A DNA stretch of 64,000 nt from an uncultured Eubacteriales bacterium (GTDB lineage: Bacteria > Bacillota > Clostridia > Oscillospirales > Acutalibacteraceae): NCBI GenBank assembly GCA_934454845.1, contig CAKSGV010000001.1:1-64000 (forward strand), written 5' to 3'. The notes under the pieces are model-generated. The model was not told the DNA's origin. It ran no database searches and saw only the letters and a program-made list of their open reading frames with translations. The number at the start of each line of letters is the position of its first letter. Positions within the stretch are counted from its first letter, which is position 1. This document shows, one piece after another, positions 33,398-41,643 of the stretch. Both the position numbers and the translations under genes were made by a program.

Positions 33398-33928
33398 ATG
33401 GCAAAAATAATTATTAAAAGGGCTTCCCAATTTTCCGGAAGCGCTGTAAGCCACGATGTGTATTTAGATAACAAATATATCGGAATATTGAAATCCGGCC
33501 AAATTCTGAATTTTTGTGCAAATGTCGGTTCGTATACATTGTATTTCAACAGCCGCTCAAAGCTCAACAAAAAGAATTCTAAATTTCAATTAACTGTAAA
33601 CGACGAACAGGAAGTTATAGAAATAATAACAAAATTTGATTTTAACGGTAACTATATCGCTTCTTATGCCGATAATCTTCCTCATACTCCGAATTACAAT
33701 TTTTCCGATAATAAAGGCATTCGCTGCCCTGCGTGCGGAAGCAGCGACCTTACTACAATTTCCGAAATTTCTACAAGCGGTAAAGACTTTAACAGATCCA
33801 ACGCCTGCTGCGGATATCTCTTATGCGGTCCTTTAGGGTTGTTGCTCGGTGTAGATAAAAAAGGAAAGCAACAGCACACAAATAATTATTGGGTTTGTAC
33901 AAATTGCGGAAATAAATTTAAGATATAA
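33398..33928 (+). CDS. Uncharacterised protein with beta-rich N-terminus and C-terminal zinc ribbon
   Basis: A 176-residue protein I do not recognise as a named family. Residues 1-85 resemble PEGA-like strand repeats (VYLDNKYIGILKSGQ). Then come CPACGSSDL and a final CTNCGNKF that together form a split zinc ribbon around a short hydrophobic Gly/Leu-rich segment (CCGYLLCGPLGLLLG). It begins eight bases after the DUF4352 gene and abuts the next gene, so it is in the same operon. Confidence 0.6.
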   Translation: MAKIIIKRASQFSGSAVSHDVYLDNKYIGILKSGQILNFCANVGSYTLYFNSRSKLNKKNSKFQLTVNDEQEVIEIITKFDFNGNYIASYADNLPHTPNYNFSDNKGIRCPACGSSDLTTISEISTSGKDFNRSNACCGYLLCGPLGLLLGVDKKGKQQHTNNYWVCTNCGNKFKI

Positions 33929-34264
33929 ATGGCAAAGTTTTTTAAAACATTACTCAAAATCACTTTTAATTGCCATCAGATCCCCGAAAGAAGTTTCTTT
34001 ATTGCAGGGCGTCAGTTCCCGCTATGCGCCAGATGCACCGGAATTCTTGCCGGATTTTTGATATTCCCGATTTTAATACTTTTAAAAATAAAAATTTCTT
34101 TTTTGTTATCTCTTTTATTTATTCTTTCCCTTATTTCAGACGGAGGAATCCAACTTGCTTTTTGCATTATGTCAAACAATCCAAGAAGATTTGTAACAGG
34201 GATTCTTTTCTCCGTAGGTCTGCTTAATATTTTGAATATTCTGCTGAAAGCAATAACAGGGTGA
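33929..34264 (+). CDS. DUF2085 family membrane protein
   Basis: A 111-residue protein with two or three membrane helices and the DUF2085 signature CHQIPERSFF followed by FPLCARCTGI (conserved Cys/His that may bind metal). Function is not known. It starts right after the stop of the preceding gene. A strong hairpin overlapping its stop codon ends this operon and, from the other side, the phage-head/GHL10 operon. Confidence 0.8.
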   Translation: MAKFFKTLLKITFNCHQIPERSFFIAGRQFPLCARCTGILAGFLIFPILILLKIKISFLLSLLFILSLISDGGIQLAFCIMSNNPRRFVTGILFSVGLLNILNILLKAITG

Positions 34265-34288
34265 CAACTGTCACCCTGTTATTGCTTT
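34247..34288. terminator. Bidirectional terminator between convergent operons
   Basis: AAAGCAATAACAGGGTGACA and its reverse complement face each other around a two-base loop, a 20-bp perfect stem that includes the stop codons of both converging genes. Confidence 0.85.
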
Positions 34289-35445
34289 ATGTTTTCAAAA
34301 GATTTTTTAAGTAACTCATTATCCGAAAAAAGATAAGAATATGAAAAATAAATATGTCCGCTTAAAGAACTGTCATTTTTGCAAATTTCTACCTGCCTGG
34401 ATATAATATCCGTTCCGTTTTCCCATTCTTCTTTATCTGCCGGAGAATCGGTTCCCACTTTATAGTTTGCAAGCCCTGCAATAAGCCTGACATTGCTTCC
34501 TTTAACAGCATCTTTCCATACCTCCAAAAGATGCTCAAATCGGAAATTTTTATCGGGATAATTAAAACCGAAATATAATTGAGGAATAATATCGTCAATA
34601 CATCCGCATTTTATCCACTGCATTATATCGGCATACAAATCATTATAATTCTTTTCTATCGAAGCCGCAGGACTTATACTGAAAGTTATGTTTTTATTTA
34701 CAAATTTTACAGCTGTATAAACACCGCTTATAAGTGCATTTACATTAGTCCTTCTCCACTCTGAAAGCGTTAACGGATCTGAAGTTTTGCCGCAATATTC
34801 CGAATAATCATTTTGATCTGTTTTTTCTTCCGGCGAAGGGTAAAAATAGTCATCAAAATGAATACCGTCAACAGCATAATTATTAAGTATTTCTCTTATA
34901 CCGTTTATCACAAGCATCCGCGATTCTGCACTGGCCGGATTAAGAAATATTCCCTCATCACAAATTATAACATTCCTGTCGTTTTCCGGGTCCGAATCTG
35001 TAAGCCAAATATATGCGGGACTTTTTTTGTCAAGCGAATTTATATCCTGAGTGTTTTTCTTAACCCTATAAGGATTTATCCAGGCGTGGACTCTTATTCC
35101 CTCGTTGTGGCAAGTGCTTATCACATATTCGAATAAGTCATACTCAAGATCTTCTGCTAAACTGTTAAGCGGAAAAAGCTCCGACTTATAATAAGAATCG
35201 CAAAACGGCCTTACATGAAAATACAGATCTGTAATTTTCGCACTTTTTAAATTTACCGACGCTTTTTTAAATTCGGATTTGAAATCACCTTTTTTAAGCA
35301 TCGAATTTATTTCGGAATATGTCATCCAAACGCCAGTCGTGTAAGGACCGGTCTCATATATTCTCGTAGTCTTATTTTTTCCTTTGCCGCCGCACCCGCA
35401 AAGAAAAAGAACAACGCAAAGAATGACTGCCGCCGATTTTTTCAT
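34279..35445 (-). CDS. Lipoprotein glycoside hydrolase, GHL10 (YngK/DigH-like)
   Basis: A 388-residue secreted lipoprotein: signal peptide MKKSAAVILCVVLFLCGC with lipobox LCGC. The GHL10 barrel follows with TGVWMTYSEI, YFHVRPFCDSYYKS, IRVHAWINPYRV, LNPASAESR and the VDGIHFDDYFYPS region that carries the acidic catalytic residues. E. coli DigH of this family cuts denuded peptidoglycan glycans; YngK is the Bacillus relative. It lies 25 bases downstream of the last phage-head gene with no terminator between, so it is probably co-transcribed with that cassette. It could serve cell-wall opening or be an unrelated host gene. Confidence 0.85.
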   Translation of the reverse strand: MKKSAAVILCVVLFLCGCGGKGKNKTTRIYETGPYTTGVWMTYSEINSMLKKGDFKSEFKKASVNLKSAKITDLYFHVRPFCDSYYKSELFPLNSLAEDLEYDLFEYVISTCHNEGIRVHAWINPYRVKKNTQDINSLDKKSPAYIWLTDSDPENDRNVIICDEGIFLNPASAESRMLVINGIREILNNYAVDGIHFDDYFYPSPEEKTDQNDYSEYCGKTSDPLTLSEWRRTNVNALISGVYTAVKFVNKNITFSISPAASIEKNYNDLYADIMQWIKCGCIDDIIPQLYFGFNYPDKNFRFEHLLEVWKDAVKGSNVRLIAGLANYKVGTDSPADKEEWENGTDIISRQVEICKNDSSLSGHIYFSYSYLFSDNELLKKSFENIKQ

Positions 35446-35470
35446 TTTTTTTATTACCGCCTTTATATTT

Positions 35471-37564
35471 TCAGTCTGATGTGTAATTTAACAATATGCT
35501 TCCGACGGAAAAATTATTATCCGACGATAATTTAAGTTTAAGCTCCTTAAATTTCGGCAAAATAGGATGAAGTATTACTTCCCTTTCTTTTTTAAAAGCA
35601 GGAATTCTTATTTTCTTTTCAAACCGATCGGTTATAATACTTAAATAAACATCGCTTTTTGACGATAATTTCATCTTTATTATTTTAAGCCTCTTGCTTA
35701 AGAATTCGTTTTCACAGCTTAAAGCTTTAATCGTAAATCCGCAGGGAATCTTTGAGCTTGTGACCGTGTTTGATGAGTCAACAATTTTTTCAAAGGAATC
35801 GGACTCGCTTTCCAAAACCGCTATGTAGCTTATTGTTTTATCGGATTTCGTAAAGCAAAAGGCAGGTTTACCGAAAAATTTCATACTGCTGATAATATAA
35901 TTTTTATCTTCAAAATCCGAATAATACCACGAAATCCCGCCCGTGGAATTTTCTGTTTTCGAATATTTTTCAGGATATCCGAAATCCTTATTTCTGTAAT
36001 TCAAAGTGAAGACTCTGTTTTTGATAAGCAGGTAATAATAACCATCTGCGGAAACAGCACTTGCAGATAAAATATCCGAATTATTTAAATCTGAAAACAG
36101 ATTTTCTATAAAAGAAGAAATTTCAAATATATTATTTTCTTTACCGTAAGTTGTCGTCGCGAGGGTATAAACCTTTTTATCGGTATTAAGCCAGATAAGC
36201 CTGTTAGAGCATTGCCTTAAGGTCTCAGGACATTCGCACCCTATCTCTTCGTGAACGGATTCGCATTCTAACTGATCGGAGGAATAATAGTTCGCGATAT
36301 TCCCAACAATATCTCCCTCGGTCGTGAATATTTTTCCCGAAGTGGTTTTTATCCTATATATCTCGCTTTTTTTAAAGGCTATAAGTTTATTGCATACCGA
36401 GCCTAAAGCCGTTACTTTCTCTCCCGTTCTTCCGACATTTACCGTGCAGGTAGCAGGAAAATATATCTTATCCTTTGTTTTTGCGCAAAGCACCTCGTTA
36501 GGAGAAAAGGAATTACCGTAAAAATAAAGCCTTGAATTGAATTCGACGCACCCTTTTGATGAAAATATCCTGTCCTTTGCTCCGCTAATGGTTTTATAAG
36601 CGATTATTTCGATATTGTTTTCCTCATAATTTTCCGCGGCAGGAACCGTGAAAGGATTACCGTTTACAGTAAAATAAAAAATTCCGTTTTCGCGGTCTAA
36701 ATGTAATTTAGCATTATATGAAAGAATCGAAACTTCGGCGGATTCGGTTTTCGTGCCCGAAATTAAGAATTCCGCGTAAACATCGGGACTTGTATAAACC
36801 TTACAATAAGCGCCGGAACCTGAATCAAGATTAACAAATGGGAGTTTAAACCTGGTTGAATAACTGTCAGAAGAATAATATGCTTTAAAAGCGGGTGTGA
36901 GCAAATTCAAAGCCTCCGGTTTTTCGGGTTCGGCCCTGTTTTTAATCCTGTCGTCGCTTATCGTGCTGAATTTGTTTCCCCTGCCGTTTTTATAAACGAC
37001 AGGTTCATAAGCGGCGTCTGTATCTACCCTTTTAAATTGCGTAAAATCACTGCTAAGCTCATAAATTTTTCCGAAAAAATCACTGCTCGTATAACTGTAT
37101 GTTCGTACCAGCGCATACAGTCCGCACCCTTTATACGGAGTGCCGGCTAAATATATAACATTATCGATAAACGGAAAATCATGCGTATCTATTCGGATTA
37201 TTTGAATAATCCCCGCTTCCGTAACCGTGAAATCCGGCTCTATAAGGAAAGTCCTTAAATTATAGTAGCTTATATCATCGCTGTCGATGCGGTATGAAAC
37301 ATTATAGGTTTTATCGCCGTAACTGAACTCTGTTCCCGAATATTTTAAAGGCTCTGTTATAACGTCGCTGCCGTTATTCGTCAAAGTGTATTTTATATCA
37401 AAGCCTTTCCTTGATTCAAGCTTATTGTTTTTAAATATCATATTTTTGCTTTCGCAAAGATATGCATTACAATCGTCAGTCGAATTTTCTGACCTGATTC
37501 CTCCGGAAAGATTTTTTAAATATAATTCTTTGATTTTTGAATTTTTTAAACTTTTATACTTCAT
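35471..37564 (-). CDS. Large phage structural protein, probable head-plug/propeller protein
   Basis: A 697-residue beta-rich protein without membrane segments or signal. Repeated strands of the type ALGSVCNKLIAFKKSEIYRI and NRLIWLNTDKKVYTL resemble the propeller blades of P22 gp10-like DNA-stabilisation (plug) proteins. Position directly after the portal and adaptor genes fits a plug that closes the head. I rate the family assignment as inference. ATG 37564 (MKYKSLKN) has AGGTG six bases upstream. Confidence 0.55.
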   Translation of the reverse strand: MKYKSLKNSKIKELYLKNLSGGIRSENSTDDCNAYLCESKNMIFKNNKLESRKGFDIKYTLTNNGSDVITEPLKYSGTEFSYGDKTYNVSYRIDSDDISYYNLRTFLIEPDFTVTEAGIIQIIRIDTHDFPFIDNVIYLAGTPYKGCGLYALVRTYSYTSSDFFGKIYELSSDFTQFKRVDTDAAYEPVVYKNGRGNKFSTISDDRIKNRAEPEKPEALNLLTPAFKAYYSSDSYSTRFKLPFVNLDSGSGAYCKVYTSPDVYAEFLISGTKTESAEVSILSYNAKLHLDRENGIFYFTVNGNPFTVPAAENYEENNIEIIAYKTISGAKDRIFSSKGCVEFNSRLYFYGNSFSPNEVLCAKTKDKIYFPATCTVNVGRTGEKVTALGSVCNKLIAFKKSEIYRIKTTSGKIFTTEGDIVGNIANYYSSDQLECESVHEEIGCECPETLRQCSNRLIWLNTDKKVYTLATTTYGKENNIFEISSFIENLFSDLNNSDILSASAVSADGYYYLLIKNRVFTLNYRNKDFGYPEKYSKTENSTGGISWYYSDFEDKNYIISSMKFFGKPAFCFTKSDKTISYIAVLESESDSFEKIVDSSNTVTSSKIPCGFTIKALSCENEFLSKRLKIIKMKLSSKSDVYLSIITDRFEKKIRIPAFKKEREVILHPILPKFKELKLKLSSDNNFSVGSILLNYTSD

Positions 37565-37573
37565 AGCCATCAC

Positions 37574-37915
37574 CTACACCGTGGGAATGCTGTTTATGAT
37601 ATTTCCGGTCTTTCCCATATATGCCGCACGCTTTGAATTATAAAGCTCGCAGAATATCCTGTTTGTTTCTGTCTGACCGCTTTCTAAAGATAAAAGCATT
37701 GCGGTGCCATAGGTTAAAGCCTGCACAGCAGAAGATTCAAGCGCAATTTCGGAATACATTTCATAAGTCACATTTAATCCCGTTATATCCTCCGCAATCT
37801 CGTTTAAAGCAGTTAAAAATCTTTTTTTAAGCGCCGAATCATCCGTATTCATATTCACGATCTCTTCTTCTCCGATAAGGATAAGAACTCTTTTATAAAT
37901 ATCAAATATCTTCAT
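37574..37915 (-). CDS. Small phage head-tail adaptor-like protein
   Basis: A protein of 113 residues (start ATG 37915) with helical content, ALKKRFLTALNEIAEDITGL and ALTYGTAMLLSLESG. Its N-terminus overlaps the end of the portal gene. Size, helical nature and position between portal and plug genes match a gp6/gp4-type adaptor that sits under the portal. I see no diagnostic motif. Confidence 0.5.
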   Translation of the reverse strand: MKIFDIYKRVLILIGEEEIVNMNTDDSALKKRFLTALNEIAEDITGLNVTYEMYSEIALESSAVQALTYGTAMLLSLESGQTETNRIFCELYNSKRAAYMGKTGNIINSIPTV

Positions 37916-39506
37916 TTTTTTCATCTTCCTCTCCGGAATTTTTAATAAGGTCGTCAAGATCCGAAATATAATCCTCAGGAAGTCTTTTAAGATATTCCTT
38001 TTTGGAAATAACCTGTTTATCAAAAAGCTCTCCTAAAAGCTTTATTTCATCGGGATCTGGCTTTTTCTTTTCTGAAGCAATTATCTTTGCGGAAAGATAA
38101 AGCTCCTGATACCTTTCGGCGCAAAAAGGAATATAGTTTACTCCCTCGCTGTTTTCGATTTTTATTCTGCGGTTGCCATACTGCGTTACCCAGAAATCGG
38201 CCCAGATTCTTGTAACATTTTCGATAAAATTGTAAAACTTATTCTTTAAAATGATAAGCGGAAGAGAAGCGGCATTCTGCATTGCGGAAAGCGCCGTGGC
38301 ATTTTCGGCTTTTGAGTCGCCGAGAGCAACCTCATTTGCTCCGCTTTGAGTCAGAGTGTTTTTGATAAGATCGTTTACACCGTTTATAAAATCAGAGCTG
38401 AAATCAGGCGGATCGATAAATTTAACCGCGCCGTCAACATCTTCATTCGAACCATAGACTCTTATTATCTGACCGGGATCGTTTGTTATTTCCTCAGGCA
38501 CCGTATCGCCGTTTACAACCATAAGCGGCATTCCTTTTGACATCGTTGCCCAAACAGACGCAGTGATCATTCTGTTGATAGCTATCTGATTTGAAACAAG
38601 ATAGGTCACTTCGCTTTCGCCGTAAATCATATTACCGCGCTCTTCCCACCTTATAAGGCTTATCGGATAAAGCGTAAGCCTTGTGTTGAAAGTAGGTCTG
38701 ATAATTCCGGAATCTGTTACCTTGATACATTTAACCGTCGTTTTACCAAGTCCGTCGGATTCTTTAAACAGCTTTGTATATACCTTTATTTTACCGTTTC
38801 TGTCAGGCTTTAATTGCATTAATTCTCTTCTGCCCGCACCGAACTTTTCAGCTTCTGCTATCACCGCCTTATAATCACAGTAATTTGAAATAATAATATA
38901 AGGCTGTCTTTCAATATCCTGCTCAAAAGGATCCGCAAAGCAAACATTTTCAATTCCTAAAACTTCACATCTTATATCGCCGTTAATAGGAACATTTCTG
39001 CTTTTATCGGCGTAAAGCCCTGTTTTTATAGAATCGTCAAAATAAGTATAAAGCACGCCCGTGCCGGATATATATGCCTTTTTCAGAACATCGCAGCAAA
39101 GCTTTTCAAAGCTTAATCTCCTTGCGGTGGTTTCTCTGTAATCGGTCAGAGCTGACATAACTCTGCTTATCTCTTCTTCGGTAACATTTCCGAAAAAATT
39201 ATAATTCTCCGATTTTTTCGAATTCTTTTCCTCAACTCCCGCGACGGTCGGCACACCTTCTGCCGTTATCTCTACCTTTACAGGCTTTGATATGACCTGC
39301 GCTATTTTATATTCACCTATTCGCTTTATGATATTGTGTCTTACAAGAGGCCTGTCGTTTGCGGATCTTGCGCCGTACCATTGATCTCCTATATAAAATC
39401 TCTCGTTTATCCTGTTTTGTTCAAACATACCTTTTTCGCCGAGAGAAGCTTTAAAATTAATATCTTTTTTAAATTCTTCACTGATCGTTTTTGGTGTAAG
39501 TTCCAT
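37902..39506 (-). CDS. Phage portal protein
   Basis: A 534-residue protein. An early NERFYIGDQWYGAR, then RPLVRHNIIKRIGEYKIAQVISKP and the long helical NQIAINRMITASVWATMSKG are typical of the portal wing, stem and crown in P22-like or SPP1-like portals. The C-terminus is acidic. It would form the dodecameric ring through which terminase packages DNA. GGAGGAG precedes the ATG, and a hairpin (39525-39557) separates it from the capsid gene. Confidence 0.82.
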   Translation of the reverse strand: MELTPKTISEEFKKDINFKASLGEKGMFEQNRINERFYIGDQWYGARSANDRPLVRHNIIKRIGEYKIAQVISKPVKVEITAEGVPTVAGVEEKNSKKSENYNFFGNVTEEEISRVMSALTDYRETTARRLSFEKLCCDVLKKAYISGTGVLYTYFDDSIKTGLYADKSRNVPINGDIRCEVLGIENVCFADPFEQDIERQPYIIISNYCDYKAVIAEAEKFGAGRRELMQLKPDRNGKIKVYTKLFKESDGLGKTTVKCIKVTDSGIIRPTFNTRLTLYPISLIRWEERGNMIYGESEVTYLVSNQIAINRMITASVWATMSKGMPLMVVNGDTVPEEITNDPGQIIRVYGSNEDVDGAVKFIDPPDFSSDFINGVNDLIKNTLTQSGANEVALGDSKAENATALSAMQNAASLPLIILKNKFYNFIENVTRIWADFWVTQYGNRRIKIENSEGVNYIPFCAERYQELYLSAKIIASEKKKPDPDEIKLLGELFDKQVISKKEYLKRLPEDYISDLDDLIKNSGEEDEKNEDI

Positions 39507-39524
39507 ATTTCTCCTCCTTAAATT

Positions 39525-39557
39525 CGGTTTATATCCTCTTTATGAGGATATAAACCG
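39525..39557 (-). other. Intercistronic hairpin between capsid and portal genes
   Basis: CGGTTTATATCCTC and GAGGATATAAACCG form a perfect 14-bp stem with a five-base loop. No U tract follows on the transcribed strand; it may stabilise the upstream capsid mRNA or allow partial read-through. Confidence 0.7.
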
Positions 39558-39573
39558 AAAAATTTAATAATTA

Positions 39574-40752
39574 TCAGGCTACAGTTACAGTAGCAGCGGC
39601 TGTTTCAACGGAAGCAATACCGTCTACCGTGATCTTTACGAAGTAATAATATTTACCTGCTGCAAGATCGGTCGGTATAGTAAAGTTTGCAGCTGTGGCA
39701 TTCGCGATCTTTACGGCGTTAGTTTTGTTTTCGTCATCGCATTTGTACCACTGGTAGGTAAGAGTTCCGTTTGAAGCTGTTGCTTTAACGCTAAGCGATC
39801 CGCTTATGCTGCCTGCGGTTTTAGAAACAGAGGCAGGAGCCTGGGAAACGGTGATCTCAGGGGATACCGAAGCCCAAACGGCGTCAAGTCCGCTCTTCTT
39901 TACGAATACATCATAATAAATCCTGTAATCGAATTTATAAGCGTCGGCGTCGATATTCTGCTCAGGTGTAAAAATTCTCATCTGCTCTGTCTTTTTAACA
40001 AGATGAGCAGCCGATTTCGGGCAGACAAGCATATAGATTTCTCTTGAATTGGCAAGAGGGGTAAAGCCGCCTACTGTAGTGTTGTTGAATGTATAACCTG
40101 TCTTCATTCTCTCGGATACGACTGGGATAAGAGCAACGCCGTTTATAGACTTGACTCTTAATGTCACATCGCCCTGCTTGAAATCGGAAACAGTGATCAT
40201 TCTCGAAATTTCGTTTGAATTCTGAAGAGCGGCATAAACTCCGCCGTTTACGAAAGCGACAAGTTCTTCGTCAAAACCGACTTTTTCCTGAACCTTGTTT
40301 ATAAGGTTGCAAAGGGTTTCATAAGGCTTTGCAATATTGCCGTCGATAGTGTTGCTTCTGCTCATTGCAAGACCTGCAAGCTTTGAAAGCACATAAGCGT
40401 CACATTCGGGGACTACCTTTGTGCGGACATATTCGCCGAGAATTTTGCCTGCAAGGTTGGCAATGCCGGTTTCATCCATATCCTCTCTGTCTATTTGCAG
40501 TGAACGCGCACGGTCCATTTTCATTGTATAAGAAGCATTACTTACGGTAATAGCTCCGCGGGAAAATCCGGTATCCCTATCATAATCGGCAAGTCCCTGA
40601 AAATCCACATCTGGGATTATAACTGTTTTTGCTCCTACGAACTTTGTTGCAAGCGCGTTGTCGGCAAAAAAGCCTGTTGCACTCTTCATTTTGAACATAT
40701 TATCAAGCTCGTCTGAATATCTGATTGCATTTTCTATAGAATTGATTGACAT
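39574..40752 (-). CDS. Phage major capsid protein with C-terminal Ig-like domain
   Basis: A 392-residue protein. Residues 1-295 look like an HK97-fold capsid of the P22 coat/Ig type: FADNALATKFVGAKTVIIPDVDFQGLADYD, then SLQIDREDMDETG and YKFDYRIYYDVFVKKSGLDAVWAS at the end of the core. Residues about 298-392 form an Ig-like (Big2/Ig) domain with TYQWYKCDDENKTNA and GKYYYFVKITVDG. Ig domains decorate phage capsids and may bind sugars. Scaffold lies just upstream and portal downstream. Confidence 0.85.
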   Translation of the reverse strand: MSINSIENAIRYSDELDNMFKMKSATGFFADNALATKFVGAKTVIIPDVDFQGLADYDRDTGFSRGAITVSNASYTMKMDRARSLQIDREDMDETGIANLAGKILGEYVRTKVVPECDAYVLSKLAGLAMSRSNTIDGNIAKPYETLCNLINKVQEKVGFDEELVAFVNGGVYAALQNSNEISRMITVSDFKQGDVTLRVKSINGVALIPVVSERMKTGYTFNNTTVGGFTPLANSREIYMLVCPKSAAHLVKKTEQMRIFTPEQNIDADAYKFDYRIYYDVFVKKSGLDAVWASVSPEITVSQAPASVSKTAGSISGSLSVKATASNGTLTYQWYKCDDENKTNAVKIANATAANFTIPTDLAAGKYYYFVKITVDGIASVETAAATVTVA

Positions 40753-40768
40753 AAAATTTTTCTCCTTT

Positions 40769-41380
40769 TTAATCGCCCCAAATTCCTCTTATGAATTCAT
40801 CAGACTCTATATCGGAATTAAATCCGCTGTTTTTCTGTGAACCTATACTCGAATTTTTGGCTGCATTGAAATTTGTTGTGTTTTCTTTTCTTTTTAAATT
40901 TTCCGCCGCGCGGAAGCGAAGATACTCGTCAAGAAGATTACTTCCCTTCTCTAAGCTCTTATCTATAACGCACTGCGGCAGCTGTGAAATATCTTTAATT
41001 GAGGGAAAATATTCATTTATCTCCTTAATAGGATCCGATTTTGAATTTTTTAGCTCAAGATCTAAAATATGCCTGGCAAAATTCTTATCGCCTCCGCATT
41101 TTTCTTCAATCTGCTCAAGCCTTTTTTCCTCTCTGCCTTTTTCAAAACGGTTTAGTAGCTCTGACACGGATATTGCCTCGCTGCCCGCAAGATTTTTAAG
41201 CCTCTCATAATCGGAACTGATCATATCATACTTAAGACCTTTTTGGGCAAGCATTGCGGCGTCTTCCAGATTAAGCTCCCTTGTTTCGTGATTGAATTTA
41301 ACGGGAACAGTAATCGGATCTTTTTCCGCTTTTAAGCTTTCTTCGTTTGATATTTCTTCGCTTTTTATTTCATTTTCCAT
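40769..41380 (-). CDS. Phage capsid scaffolding protein
   Basis: A 203-residue, highly charged, helical protein (Glu/Lys-rich; LNRFEKGREEKRLEQIEEKCG). It has no signal peptide and sits directly before the capsid gene, as scaffold genes do. A terminator-like hairpin (41394-41438) immediately precedes its ribosome site. Confidence 0.75.
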   Translation of the reverse strand: MENEIKSEEISNEESLKAEKDPITVPVKFNHETRELNLEDAAMLAQKGLKYDMISSDYERLKNLAGSEAISVSELLNRFEKGREEKRLEQIEEKCGGDKNFARHILDLELKNSKSDPIKEINEYFPSIKDISQLPQCVIDKSLEKGSNLLDEYLRFRAAENLKRKENTTNFNAAKNSSIGSQKNSGFNSDIESDEFIRGIWGD

Positions 41381-41393
41381 TTTAATTTCTCCT

Positions 41394-41438
41394 TTTTGCC
41401 GCTTGGATTTGTCTGTTCAAGCCTTTCAAGCGGCAAAA
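41394..41438 (-). other. Hairpin just before the scaffold ribosome site
   Basis: Minus-strand TTTTGCCGCTTG and CAAGCGGCAAAA arms (41427-41438, 41394-41405) form a 12-bp stem that ends next to the AGGAG of the scaffold gene, so it could regulate its translation or mRNA processing. Confidence 0.65.
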
Positions 41439-41457
41439 GACTCGATTTTAAAAAATT

Positions 41458-41643
41458 TTAAGCTTCACGGTGAACAAGGGTGCCGTCATAATTAAGAAAA
41501 TCGATATAATCGTTGATTATGCAGCCCTCTTCGCTCCTTACCGCTTCTTTTTCAGCTCGCGGCCCTGCTGTAAAATACCTGCCTATTAGATAGCCTGTAA
41601 TAAAAGCAAAACCTCCGAAAATAAAGAATAAGCATAAATTCAT
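41458..41643 (-). CDS. Small single-pass membrane protein in the phage cassette
   Basis: A 61-residue protein with one N-terminal membrane helix (NLCLFFIFGGFAFITGYLIG) and a short charged tail. ATG 41643 has GGGAGG nine bases upstream; a TTG two codons earlier is too close. I do not recognise it. Its position between terminase and scaffold is unusual for structural cassettes. It could be a lysis, anchoring or superinfection protein. Confidence 0.55.
   Translation of the reverse strand: MNLCLFFIFGGFAFITGYLIGRYFTAGPRAEKEAVRSEEGCIINDYIDFLNYDGTLVHREA

Noticed and set aside
33398..33928. A phage tail or immunity protein
   Set aside because: The strand repeats and zinc ribbon match no phage family I know; left as uncharacterised.
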